A model generated the notes under the pieces. That model did no database searches. It was given only the letters and a program-made list of their open reading frames with translations, and was not told the DNA's origin. A program made the translations under genes and the position numbers. Source: Zingiber officinale (Eukaryota > Streptophyta > Magnoliopsida > Zingiberales > Zingiberaceae). Taken from it: a stretch of DNA of 64,000 nt. Shown piece by piece: positions 22,953-33,732 of this stretch; the stretch's first letter is position 1, and every line of letters starts with the position of its first letter. The stretch spans positions 101,961,344 to 102,025,343 of the forward strand of contig NC_055986.1 in assembly GCF_018446385.1 (NCBI RefSeq), in the 5' to 3' direction.

Positions 22953-22959
22953 ATTAATC

Positions 22960-23269
22960 TGTAACGCCCCGGCCCGGGCGGGCCCCACCGAACCGAACTG
23001 GGAATGCCACCACAATTGCCTATCGGGTTGACGACTAGCTCCACAGACCACCGGAGGTCCTTTCAGCATGCTTTGTCCTCACTCGCACGCACCCTGGAAA
23101 ACTTCCCAGGAGGTCACCCATCCTCAGATTTCTCCAAGCCAAGCACGCTTAACTGTGGAGTTCTTTGAGTTTGGGCTTCCGAAAAGGAAGGTGCACCTTG
23201 GTGATATGGATAGTACCATCTAACCTTTTAAGCCATACTTAACCAGAATCTCAGAACCGGGGTATTACA
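22960..23269 (-). repeat. Cassandra 3' LTR
   Basis: 310 bp, pairing with 23417-23726 with only a handful of substitutions. The 5S-derived block lies at 23101-23174 in antisense to the plus strand. Confidence 0.9.
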
Positions 23270-23416
23270 ATCACCCCCACTTAAAGACACAACGTCCTCG
23301 TTGTGTAACCACAAATCACACCACAGACAAAATCCCAAAATCTCCCTCGCTAGGTGGTGCCCTGGGTGCTCCTGCCACAGGCGCACTCACGGTCGCAAGG
23401 TCGCTCTGATACCATC

Positions 23417-23726
23417 TGTAACGCCCCGGCCCGGGCGGGCCCCACCGAACCGAACCGGGAACGCCACCACAATTGCCTATCGGGTTGACGACTAGCTCCA
23501 CAGACCACCGGAGGTCCTTTTAGCATGCTTTGTCCTCACTCGCACGCACCCTGGAAAACTTCCCAGGAGGTCACCCATCCTCAGATTTCTCCAAGCCAAG
23601 CACGCTTAACTTTGGAGTTCTTTGAGTTTGGGCTTCTGAAAAGGAAGATGCACCTTGGTGATATGGATAGTACCATCTAACCTTTTAAGCCATACTTAAC
23701 CAGAATCTCAGAACGGGGGTATTACA
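23417..23726 (-). repeat. Cassandra 5' LTR
   Basis: 310 bp, same length as its partner. The 5S-derived block is at about 23558-23631. Its outer end (GGGTATTACA) is the right border of the composite insertion. Confidence 0.9.
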
Positions 23727-23945
23727 ATGCTTACGGGGAAGCCTAGAGCAGGTCAGGGTGACCGGTACTTGCGGGAGGCAAGTAGGTCAGGGTAACCGGA
23801 TGCTTGCAGGGAGGCTCGAAGCAGGTCAAGGTGATCGAATGCTTGTGGGGAGGCTCGGAGTAGGTCAAGGTGACTGGGTGCGGATGCTTGCGGGGAGGCC
23901 TAGAGCAGGTCAGGGTGACCAGATACTCGCGGGGAGGCCCGGACC
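23727..23945 (+). repeat. 39-bp tandem repeat, right part (about 5-6 copies)
   Basis: It resumes the array of 11981-12369 in exact phase after the ATGCT duplication, and ends at GGCCCGGACCATG. One copy has a short internal duplication near 23878. Confidence 0.9.
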
Positions 23946-23985
23946 ATGAGAGTAATTGTGGTCCTTCGTTTGAAGGGAGGATTAT

Positions 23986-24172
23986 TGGGGTTCAATCAAA
24001 GTTCCACGTTGGAAAGATTTGGGAAAGATCATGGATTTAAAATGATGCATGATATTTCCATTAGCATGAGACCTTTTGGGAGAGTCCAATAGCAAAGCCA
24101 TGAGAGCCTAGACCCAAAGTGAATAATATCATGTCATTGTGGAGATATGTTAACATCCTTTTGGGCACAACA
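23986..24172 (+). repeat. Right (3') LTR of the TRIM-like element
   Basis: 187 bp from TGGGGTTCAATC to GGGCACAACA, preceded by a purine tract at about 23972-23984. Its last 147 bases match 11772-11916. Confidence 0.75.
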
Positions 24173-25669
24173 ATAGCTAAGCAAAAGTCACACTCAACAC
24201 CATCTACAATGAGCCAATACTCCAAGGCATCATCGCTAGGTGGAGGGGGAGGAGCCTGGTACGCCAGATCCCAGCATTGTATCATCTCATACATCTCTAT
24301 CTTACGTTGCTGATAGGTGCCCATGTCCTGATGGATCCCCTGAATCTCCCGGCGGACCATTTCCTCCAGATGAGTCATCTGATCTTCCAATGTCATACGT
24401 GCCGACTGTAGAGCAGGAACATCCTCGTTCTCATTGTCAGTCTATCGCAGCCTGCCCATGCTTGCGACTCCAGATCATCACGCCCTGATGTCACTTAATC
24501 CCTGATAGAGATAGTTGTTGGGCCCCAATTTGATTAAAGTCCTTAGACAACTGATGTTGTTGACCTCTAGTGACATCTATATCTCTAGATGTGAAAAATG
24601 AGGTCAGGACAGGGCAAAATGGCATGTATAACTTCCCCTATATAGGGTCAGAAAAATACATGATAGATTCAAAGACTTGTAGAGCTATGTCGATGTCCAC
24701 CCTCTACTCTAAGGCATACATCATGACTAGATGGGACAACCTTATCTTGACTTACCCTCTCGTAACAATGGGTAAGATACATACAATAATAACCTTATAG
24801 AGGATGTTATTGAGATCTGACATATGTGTGGCTTTAAAGATATAATTAAGTGGAGCCCTAGGAGTATTAAAATAATGTTGATGTCTCTTAAATATTTTAT
24901 TCTGTATCGACTAGCCATGATAAGAATGAATACATGGAGTTTTTTGTTTTATTTTTTTTTTGTTTTCACTTTCAACATTTGTTAGTCTGCTCATACACCT
25001 ATTACTTTTGATGCAGTCTTTAGCATAGTTCCAATAAACCACCTACTACACAAATTGATGGTTTACACTATATTTATCAAAAACACTTTAATTTGCCATT
25101 TCGATAATATTGTCTATGAGGCTTTTGTTCTGGAGACCCGAAGGCCTTTTTGAATATGTTGATCCATCTATATTTCCATGCTTTCCTTCTTGTAAATTAA
25201 TTCATAAACTATGCACTTGGTTTTATAGAACTGAAGGGTGTCTGTCAGCGAGTTTGTGGGACAGGTTATGGCCTATTTTACAAGAAGATTGAAGGTGGCT
25301 CATAAACTAGTTATCTCAATGATATGTCCTCGTACTAGAATAATTATAGTGTGTTATCAGTTTGAGTTTTTTTGGAATATTGAAATGTTATGCTTATTGA
25401 TCCTGCAAAATGAATTACTAGAACATTTTAAAGAGTGGAGAAAGGAGATTAGTCATTGCCTCTGGTTCCTCTGTCCCCTACTAAATTTTGATTCCCTTTT
25501 ACTTCACTGTATTTTGCTACATTCGGATAACTATTAGAGTGCCTTGTGGTATCAGAGACTTGAGCTTGCAACATAATAAGCCCCAAAAGATGACAATTTG
25601 CACTTGAAAGGAAGGCCTTTTATTTGTTTTTATTTATTTTTGAAATTAGTTTAAACTTTATTGTTGCAG
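24173..25669. other. Unassigned sequence with a possible gag-like fragment
   Basis: On the minus strand, 24173-24440 has a short open stretch (LEDQMTHLEEMVRREIQG then a run of prolines) of coiled-coil character, possibly from a retroelement gag; I cannot place it. From 24520 to 25669 I find only short open frames and no termini, RNA genes or domains. The last part may be an intron of the WDR89-like pseudogene. Confidence 0.35.
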
Positions 25670-25761
25670 GTGATGAATGTGGAAACTTCAATTGCAAAAA
25701 TAGGGTTTTTTGGAACCATGAATCAGAAGCTTTGGTGTATGACACATATTGAGACTTTGAG

Positions 25762-27600
25762 GTAATTTTCGTTGTCGCTTTTACATTTTCAAGCAATTTA
25801 AAAACAATGCTTGTGATGTTGATTTTGAACACTAATAATTGCTAATGTAAACTTATATAGGCTACATATATATATACCCATTCATTAAAGTTTCCTTTCA
25901 TTTGAAAATCACAATGTTTCTGCATAGTTGTTTTTTATCTCAAGATTTTTCTTATTCATATAAATGCATTATCATCTCTAGGTGTACTTGCATGCCATAA
26001 GGGTTCATTTTTTGTTTTACCTAATTCATTTTTTAAGTTATAGAAAGGCTACTATGGCATGATGCTGACATTATTAGAAGATGATACTTGTTTAGTATTC
26101 TACCCTTTTTTATGACTTTTCGGAGTTCTAACAAGTGATGCTGGTTGTTGCCTATGCCTAGGCGGAAATAGAAGGGGACCGCCTCGCTCGGTGATTGAGC
26201 GGTCCCTTCGAGGTGCTTGCTTTAAAAAGTGGTTCGCTTTGGCAATCCAAACAATGTGGTTAGTTAGCTTAAGGCAACTTCGTCTGGTCGGTTTAAAAGG
26301 ATAGTTTGGTATACAAAGTTTTCATCATACGAAATTTTAGAAAAAAAATTATTGTACTTAATTTTATCCTATTTTTTACAAGGAGCTATTTTCCAGCTTT
26401 AAATCCATAACTTTTAGATCATAAATTCTCTTTCTCATTTGTCGGTCTAATTGAAAAAAACATAAGAATTTATTACTCTATCACATCTCTCTTTCTTCAT
26501 TTTATTATATATTTATCTAATTTTGTATGAATCGAAGGAGAACCTTAGTGTCATGGTAAAATTATATCATATGACTTTATTGTCATGAGTTCGAGTCATA
26601 GAAATAAACTCTTACAATACAGGATAAGACCGTGTATAATAAATCTAATGTAATCCGACCGTTCCTCGAGATTTTATATATATTCACGTGAGATTCGTAC
26701 ATGGGATTATCCTATTATCTAATTTTGCATAAATTATAATGTGAAAAATAATATGTTCTATTTTGTTATGTATTTACTAATTAATAACAGCTATTTACGT
26801 GTGATTGAAAATGATTAATATACTTTAGCTGTCATAATATACTTGTTATTTTAGGATATTCTCTTTTATAACTGCTGAGTGATTATTGTAGACATGTAAT
26901 ATATCATAGACATTTCTTTTGTTGTGCATACTGAGATCATGGCCTCGAATCTCGATAAAGTAGAGGAAAAAAGTCCATATCTCCTGATCATGAGGTCGAC
27001 CATGTGACACTGTTGGAATGAGAGATTTTACTTTTTTTTACTACCATATTGAGATCATGCGCTCAATATATTTACAACTCTGTATAAAATGTTTGAAAGC
27101 ATCAAGATTAATGTATGTAAAATCATTAAAAAAAAAAAAAAAGGAAAAAATTCAATAAAGTGCTGGTTGACAAATATATGTCAATTTTTTTTACTCACTC
27201 TGTTATATTTTATTTTAATATTATTTTTGTATTAACCACCTAGGCCCTTGCAAGGCCTTATACAGTGATTCGACTCCCCACCGCCTTACCGTTTTTTCAA
27301 AACCTTGGGACCTTTTGGAATTTTCTCAGTTAGACTGGCCTTTGACAGCTTTAATAAATTTCATGACTATTATGCGGCTTCATTTTTTTTTTCTGGCATT
27401 TGAGAATGTTATATTGATTTGCTTTGTCATTTTCCTATTCAAGTTTCTATGTTAATTTATTTATTCTCCTGCAATATTCCTGTTTGCACTCAAACATAAT
27501 CTTATTTCCCTAGTCTTATTATTATTATTATTATTCTTAGTATTATTATTATACTGTTCAATATCTATATGTCAAGTAGTTTATTACTCTATGTCTGCAG
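25762..27600 (+). other. Intron of the WDR89-like fragment
   Basis: AT-rich non-coding sequence between the two exons. It contains the Au-type SINE (26537-26714), a GC-rich hairpin near 26187-26220 (GGGACCGC-type arms), and a TTA microsatellite at about 27518-27555. Confidence 0.5.
26537..26714 (+). mobile_element. Degenerate Au-type SINE
   Basis: It starts GGAGAACCTTAGTGTCATGG, has a box A-like segment at about 26545-26556 and a box B (GAGTTCGAGTC) at 26587-26597. It then follows the order of the plant Au SINE (ACAGGATAAGACCGTGTA, then TAATCCGACCGTTCCTCG) and ends near GGGATTATCCT. Many transitions show it is old. It is a tRNA-derived, RNA-polymerase-III-transcribed retroposon that depends on LINE enzymes. 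No clear target duplication was found. Confidence 0.75.
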
Positions 27601-27909
27601 CATTTGGGACTGGAAAAATGTAAAAGAGAGGTAAATTTTGAAGATGCTCGTTCACAGCTGGGTTCCAATAAGTGGAACCTCGATGATGTATGTATTTATA
27701 GTGTATCTTGTTAATCAAGTACTATAGTAGAGTAAATTCTAATGTGGAGTATACCTATCATCACTATCTGCTTGCATTTGTGTCTCTTTGCATCTACTTC
27801 ATCTGATGATTCATAACAGTTTGGGTGCCATTTGGTTCATTTTTTGGATCACAAAGGTAGTGATGTTTTGATAAAAATAACATCAAGGGATGATGTTTTG
27901 ATAAACTCT

Positions 27910-28359
27910 GTTAAAATTTTAGAACCATAATTATAATTATAGATGTCTAATGTCATCCATTAAAGAAGTCTTAATTTAATGTGATCAAATTTATGAATAA
28001 GAAACTTATGTTATAAGGAATATAACTTAAGAGTTTAATTGTTATGAATAAATTAATGTGGATACCATGTGTAATTTCTAATTGGTTGAGGGATCAAATT
28101 AGAAATAGACAAACTTATGTTTCTATAAATAAGGATTATGGTCCCAGTTTATAGATAATGCTTTTGTTTTGTTTCCTCATCGACAAAACTCTCAGGATAA
28201 TAAGGAAAATCTGTAAATTAAAGATCTTGTCAAAGATTGACTGCATACTATGGATTTTGGTACACTTCCGTAATTTTGTGTGTTCAATTTATAATTTCTT
28301 AAGAATTGAATAGAATACATAAATTTTGTATTGAGATTTCTCAATCTAATTTTTCTATC
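27910..28359 (+). repeat. Probable 5' LTR of the copia element
   Basis: It is inferred from a TGTTAAAATT start, a TATA box at 28122 and a CA end at 28359-28360 just before a primer-site-like sequence (TGAGTATTAGAGTC). With no 3' LTR to compare, the limits are tentative. Confidence 0.35.
28122..28134 (+). promoter_or_regulatory. TATA box in the copia LTR
   Basis: TCTATAAATAAGG sits about 240 bases before the predicted LTR end, suitable for LTR transcription. Confidence 0.5.
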
Positions 28360-28526
28360 AATGAGTATTAGAGTCTTCTATTCTAAATTCTTAGGAAAAT
28401 AACTTTTGAATACTAAGTTTTATCTTTGTGTCAGTTTTGGTTCATGATATATCATGTTATGATTTTATTTTATTATCACGATTTTCGGCACTGTTCTGTG
28501 TTGCAACCGGTTGAAAAATTTGTGAC

Positions 28527-28750
28527 TAAGGGTGAGCATTCGGTTAATTCGGTTAATTTTATATTAATTTTGTATAAATTCTTTTTATTGTTATTTTAAA
28601 CAAATTTAGTTAATTCGATGTTAACTGAAATAACTAATTCGGTTAATTCAGTTTTAGTAAAGTTTTGATTTGATTCGGTTAGTCAACACTAGATCGATTT
28701 TCGGTTAATTCAGTTAATTTATGGATCGAATTAACCGAATGTTTACCCCT
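28527..28750. mobile_element. MITE with terminal inverted repeats and 9-bp duplication
   Basis: A 224-bp element lies between ATTTGTGAC at 28518-28526 and 28751-28759. The two ends are inverted repeats sharing CATTCGGTTAATTCG. The interior is AT-rich with repeated GGTTAATTC phrases and no coding. A 9-bp duplication fits a Mutator-like element; an 8-bp reading (hAT) is also possible because the preceding base is ambiguous. Confidence 0.85.
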
Positions 28751-29955
28751 ATTTGTGACAGCATCACAAATTCCACCGAGAAGGGAAAGCGTCATAGGAG
28801 GTTGCTTACAACCGGTTTCTTGGGTCGACGACGACATCCAAGATGCCAGGCAATATGCTAAATGCCACTTCTCGCATTTTCTGCTCATCGCAAGCGAGCA
28901 TAGATGGCCAACATTGGGCCACCGGCGACAACGTCATGCTGGAGGTAGTTTTCCGGGGCATGATAAAGCGCTATAGTTGGCCGGTGAGTTCCTCTCACTG
29001 TTTCTGCACAAGCAGACGTCAGCGACAAAGGTGACTGGCGTTCCGACACTAGAAAGGGCTGGTGACCGCCCCAGTATGTCCTCGATTGGCTGTTGTGGTC
29101 GACAACTGTAGTTATGGTGGTTCGTGCGACGTGGAGGCGTATGGCGAAGAAGACGAAGAGATGATGTCCAGTTGCATCGTTTCGAAGGTTAGGTGGTTTT
29201 AGAAAATAACGTGGTTTCAAACCACGTGGGGGCGTGAAGGCCACATACGTGATGTAAAGGCAACGTTTTATGTAAAGGCCACGTTATCTTGTGTGAATAT
29301 TATAAAATAATTTAATTAAGTAAATAAATTATTTTATCCATCTCATTAAATGGGTAAAATAATTGCCCTTACATAAAGATAATTTATTAAATTTATTATT
29401 TGGATAAAATAATTAAAATTATTTTATAATACAATTTAATTGGATTATAAGGGTTCTATTAATATCTATTATTTTTAATTAAATTAAATTTGAATTATAT
29501 GTCACCAAAGTGACCTCTATTATTTGAATTTGATTTTATTTAAAATATTGAGATATTATTAAGGTATTAAATAAAGTGTAAATGTGTATATTTATGTGAG
29601 TATTAATCGACCCAAAGGAATATTTATACTTAACAAATTATACATTTACTTATGATAATAAACACGTAACAATTATAAAGTTTTATTTGTTATGTTTCAT
29701 GCATATAATAAATCGATTCAAAGATAGGTTTAATATTTATCATCCATTATTGTTAGTGTTTGATTATTACAGCAAGAGTACCACTTGCAAATAATATTAC
29801 TGTCCAAAGACTTGATATTGTTGTTGCACTAGGAATCTTTAAATGGAATTTACCATTTATTTTAAATTGATTCAAAATGAGCATGTTATTTATATTATAA
29901 TTCTTGTGTTCTCTTTTCAGCAAATATTGCTACTAGTTCTGCTAACTTAAGTCCA
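28751..29955. other. Leader region before copia gag
   Basis: Mixed sequence: a GC-richer part (28770-29270) with short open frames on both strands, then AT-rich DNA. A perfect palindrome with 9-bp arms (ACGTGGTTT, AAACCACGT) is at 29209-29227. No domain was recognised. Confidence 0.4.
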
Positions 29956-30689
29956 ATGTCGATCCTTAATGGTACAAATTTTAAGGATTGGAAGGAGAAC
30001 ATTCTAATTGTTCTTGGCTGCATAGATCTAGATCTTACACTTAGGATAGAGCAACCCACTGCTCCTATAGATACTAATTCCTCTAAACAGAGGACTAAAT
30101 ATCATAAGTGGGATCGCTCTAACCGCATGAGTCTTATGATCATCAAGCGTGACATACCTAAAACTTTTAGGGATGCGGTGTCTAATAGTGTCACCAAAGC
30201 TAAGGAATATCTCGATGAGATTAAAAAGCGCTTTGCCAAAAGTGATAAGGCGGAAACAAAAATAATTTTAAAGAGCTTGATTTCAACGAAGTATAAAGGC
30301 ATGGGAAATGTTTGGGAATATATCATGGAAATGTCCAACCTTGCATCAAAGTTGAAGGCACTTAATCTTGAATTGTCAGATGACATGCTTGTGCATTTAG
30401 TGCTTATATCTCTTCCGAACCAGTTTAGTCAGTTTCAGATCAATTATAACTGTCAAAGGGAGAAATGGACTCTTAATGAGCTCATTTCTTCTTGTGTTCA
30501 AGAGGAAGAGAGGTTGAAACAAAACAAGGGTGAAAGTGCATATTTGGCAAGCACCCCTAAATATAAGGGCAACAAAAGAAAGAATGAGGCTACTAAAGGT
30601 CCTTATGTGAAGAAACAAAAGCAGGATACAGACAAGAAAGGTTGTTTCTTTTGTAACAAGCTTGATCATGTCAAGAAAGAATGTCCTAA
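29956..30689 (+). pseudogene. copia gag, interrupted by the CACTA element
   Basis: The open frame has the copia gag (UBN2-type) domain from about residue 1 to 190: MSILNGTNFKDWKENILI, then the phrase DRSNRMSLMIIKRDIPK and ISLPNQFSQFQINYNCQ. A Lys-rich linker follows, then a CCHC zinc knuckle (CFFCNKLDHVKKEC) that binds RNA. The reading frame runs about 33 codons into the CACTA terminal sequence. Real gag sequence stops at 30689 and resumes at 34951 in the same frame once the TAA duplication is counted once. The gag part itself has no internal stop. Confidence 0.85.
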
Positions 30690-31207
30690 CAATATAAGAA
30701 AAACCCTCATAGACATCGATTTTCCACCGCTGTCTATTACAAAATCGACTGATGTCTATGAAGGCGTTGTAAAAGGTCTGCTATTTTAGACATTGGGTTT
30801 TAACCGGTGTAGTATCACTTAATGACACCGGTTTTCAAATCGGTTATGAACCGGTGTAGTATCACTTAACGACACAGTTTTAGTAACAGTGTAAAACCGA
30901 TGTAATATATGTTAATAACACCAATTTTGGCAGCGGTTTACGACCGATGTAATATTAACAACACCAATTCCATCAATGATGTAAAACTGATGTCCGTATC
31001 CACAAATTACACAAATATTCTTCTTACAACATCAAAAGGTAATAGATATTGTACACATTAAGTCAGTATCCATAAAATACACAAATATTCTTTTTACAAC
31101 ATCAAAAGGTAATAGATATTGTACACATCAACGTAGTTTCCGCAATTTACATTCCATGCAAATGCATGCATCATCCAAAGTTTTCAAAAATCAAATACCT
31201 TTCCTAC

Positions 31208-33307
31208 TCAAATGTAATATATCATGCATTCAACCCACTCAAACCGCACTTCATCAATTTCAACTCTGGAGTACTTGAGATTTGTAGACTGTAAACACAC
31301 ATAAATAATATATTAGTAAACCAAGACCAAAAATCATAGTTGAAAAAGCAGTAAGAGCACCAGGTAACAAGATGACTAATTGGAATGCTTAAAAAGAGAA
31401 ACGTTGATAAATTATCTCAACCACATCATATAGTGATAGATCTATCATTTCTGGGAACTTAATATAATCCAAACTAGAAATTATTGCAACGAAGTTTTCT
31501 CATAGTTGTAATTTAATTAATCAGTACTTATCTATGACTTACAGTATGTACAAGCAGAAAGATACAAACAAAAACAAATTTCACCGAGTCTGAATATCTA
31601 AACCACTATAAAAAAGGTTATTTGTTGAAATATATGCAATTTATAACCTTAGTATTAAACACCAGTTCTTCACAAGTTGAATACTAAACTATAAGCCTTT
31701 TTTCACTAGAATTATTGCTGATATGGATATTCTTACAAGATTTATAGTTTTGGTCATCAGCTAGAGGGGCTATATGTATTTTGTTTGAGTATAAACTTTG
31801 TTGTATTCCAAGATAATTAACTATGATACCTAAATCACATTGGTTGATGACAAATAATCACCTTGATTAAAAATTTAAAAGAATCCAACTATATAAACAG
31901 TAATTTTAATCTTTCAAATTCAATTCATTAGTAGTCGACCCAAATGACATAACTGTTTATCACTAAGAGTACATGGAAAGTAAATAAATTCACTTTTAGT
32001 TTGCAAATATTAAATTTACTTTTATCACTAAGAGTACATGGAAAGTAAATAAATTCCTTAGCAGCTATAAAGATGAGTAACATCAATTCATTTATATGAT
32101 TTCCAATGATACAATAACATCAAAACAAGTTTTTATTTCAAGGGGAAAATAGCTAAAATGCAAACTAGTCAACACGAATTTCAAACTTTATCCTCTTCGA
32201 GCTAGGCTTATGAAATCATTTCTAAGAACAAAATCGACAAATTCAAGATTGTTCTTTCAACCAGACAGAAACTTTGTAGAACTAGAGGAAATCAAATGAA
32301 AGATCAGATCATAAACCCCAAGCGCAACAGCTGGAGCAACGAATATCTAAAAGTGATCTATCTACTTGTTCATCTTACATAAGAGAAGTTCAAAGACTAC
32401 ATAAAAAGACATCAAGCACCAGGGGAAAAGCATAGCAGTAGCAAGATCTGATATAATGAGGGAAAAGCTAAGAGAAGTTCATAATCAATCAAATCAAATA
32501 TGAGTTTGTTTTATATCAAATCAAATATGATACTGAAATAGTATTGGAAAATGCAACAAATTTTCTTTAGGGCTTATATGCAAAATGAAAGATATTGTAT
32601 TATTACCATTGCTGGAAGTGAATTCTTGTGGTCAACTTCAAAATTTTCAATTATATCTTTCATATATCGCATGATATAAAAACCACATTGCTCCGCTTCT
32701 GGTTGTTGAGGAGCCTATGTTAGAAAAGAAATATTGGAATAACTCCTTCGAGGATAGTGAAATAATTGCTAATCAAAAGGACATACCTTGACAACTACCC
32801 ATGTTGGTTGTTTTTTCCCTTTCCTTCCCGCCTCCGCATTAGACATTTTCAAGGCCCTTCATGCATATAACCCGTGGAAATTGTATTGCCACATCAAAAT
32901 ACATCCATGTTTAAACAAAGGTAAGAAAAGAAGCCAAAAAACTTACATGTTGACAACATATTTCCAATCTTGATCACGAATGCGGTGACCAAGAGAATCC
33001 AACAAAAAATTAATCTCCTTCTCAACATTGATGATAGTCAAAATCCAGTGAAAGCTACACAAAGAAATATAATTAGTGTATATATGTATCCTGCAAGTTC
33101 TCAAAATATGCAAGTGAGAGTGATATATAATGTTATTCTTACTCACCCAACATTACATGGCACAACAACCAATTGGCCAGTTGAGGTACCAATTAGCCTA
33201 CTGCTTAAGTAAGAATCCCTTTTATTCAACTGTTCTTGGATGAAATTTTTATTTTGATTTCTTGATGGTACATACTCCATAGGCACTGGATCCATCAATC
33301 TGAAATC
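31208..33307 (-). CDS. Ulp1-type cysteine protease module (five exons, C48 family)
   Basis: Five exons on the minus strand join without a stop: 33307-33147, 33054-32947, 32856-32787, 32714-32607 and 31288-31208. Each has GT-AG borders with matching phases. The catalytic layout of C48 proteases is visible: His in FHWILTIINVEKEINF (exon two), Asp in LLDSLGHRIRD, and Gln and Cys in APQQPEAEQCGFYIMRYM (exon four). The last exon ends EIDEVRFEWVE...TGA. Such Ulp1-like genes are common passengers in plant CACTA elements; the family cleaves SUMO-like modifiers, but substrates of these copies are unknown. The N-terminal part usual in relatives is not found. It may be the 3' part of a longer gene or be spliced to the PPR exon upstream. 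Confidence 0.8.
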
Positions 33308-33732
33308 CTATAGCAACATCTTTTCCTGCATCTTTCTGAAATCCTACACTAGATTTCAAAGCCGGTTATATGAGGAAAGGATAAGGGAAACCATGATTAA
33401 CACCATATGTGGACCATCGACTAGAACAGTTGGAATTGGAAAACCATAACATCGAGAGGAATTGCATTAATATTGGACTCAAGTCCTATTTGATACAAGT
33501 GATTAAGTAACAATGGCGACAACAAAGACAACTGGTGCATAATCATGACGATTATAGAAAATCTAAAGGAATAAGGGAGAATCGAGTAGGACATTCGGAT
33601 GATAATCCTTTTTTTTCTCTTTTAATGACACTACAGCATCATATCGAAATGCTATCCTTCCATATTTAAAATTCTGACTTTTGAAGAAAGTTGAGAAATG
33701 AGTGGAGAAAATAAATTGAAGTGAAATTGTAC

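Larger units (their letters stand above)
12370..23726 (+). mobile_element. Composite insertion: Tekay-like gypsy + 5S rRNA copy + reverse Cassandra TRIM
   Basis: The 39-bp array is interrupted exactly here. ATGCT lies at 12365-12369 on the left and at 23727-23731 on the right, and joining the flanks restores the repeat in phase. The left edge is the first base of a 2.8-kb LTR (CGTAAAATACC, with TG changed to CG). The right edge is the outer end of a Cassandra LTR (GGGTATTACA). The Tekay 3' LTR does not reach its own terminus: it ends in CTCTGGG and passes directly into a full-length 5S rRNA sequence. Seven bases later the Cassandra element begins. Neither component alone has its own target duplication. 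The simplest reading is integration as one chimeric cDNA; recombination between two insertions at the same repeat phase is an alternative. Confidence 0.75.
22960..23726 (-). mobile_element. Cassandra-type TRIM (5S-bearing LTRs)
   Basis: Two 310-bp LTRs (22960-23269 and 23417-23726) flank a 147-bp interior. On the minus strand each LTR starts TGTAATACC and ends GGGGCGTTACA. The primer site TGGTATCAGAGC (23403-23414) lies 2 nt inside the 5' LTR. A purine tract (AAGTGGGGGTGAT, 23270-23282) precedes the 3' LTR. Each LTR contains a degenerate 5S-like segment (for example 23101-23174): its plus-strand phrases ACTTCCCAGGAGGTCACCCA and CAAGCACGCTTAACT are the complement of 5S. That combination defines Cassandra. 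It encodes nothing. The left edge has no target duplication; the right edge abuts ATGCT. Confidence 0.88.
11772..24172 (+). mobile_element. TRIM-like LTR element with a 39-bp tandem-repeat interior, interrupted
   Basis: Two related short LTRs (11772-11916, left end truncated, and 23986-24172) enclose a primer site (TGATATCAGAGCCATGGTCC) and a polypurine tract (GAAGGGAGGATTA). Between them lies only a 39-bp tandem repeat. Without the 11.4-kb composite insertion the element is about 1 kb. It has no gag or pol, so it would be non-autonomous. The left LTR lacks about 40 bases found at the start of the right LTR and abuts the truncated Tat element. I see no target duplication. Confidence 0.75.
25670..27687 (+). 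pseudogene. WDR89-like WD-repeat gene fragment (two exons)
   Basis: Exon one (25670-25761) follows a TTGTTGCAG acceptor and ends at a GAG/GTAATT donor. It reads SIAKIGFFG then KLWCMTHIETL. Exon two (27601-27687) follows TGTCTGCAG and continues IWDWKNVKER, then, after a one-base frameshift near 27632, VNFEDARSQLGSNKWNLDD before a GATGTATGT donor. The exon phases match (AG plus C). The wording resembles the middle of plant WDR89-like WD40 proteins, which are predicted propeller scaffolds of unclear role. I find no other exons in the window. The frameshift suggests a pseudogene, although a sequencing error or a nearby alternative splice site is possible. Identification is from remembered family features, not a search. 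Confidence 0.55.

Noticed and set aside
27518..27560. TTA microsatellite as a notable feature
   Set aside because: Short, ordinary intronic microsatellite.
30690..30789. C-terminal extension of copia gag
   Set aside because: These codons are the CACTA terminal sequence read in frame, not gag.
32970..33212. 80-codon plus-strand frame
   Set aside because: It is the shadow of the minus-strand Ulp1 exons.
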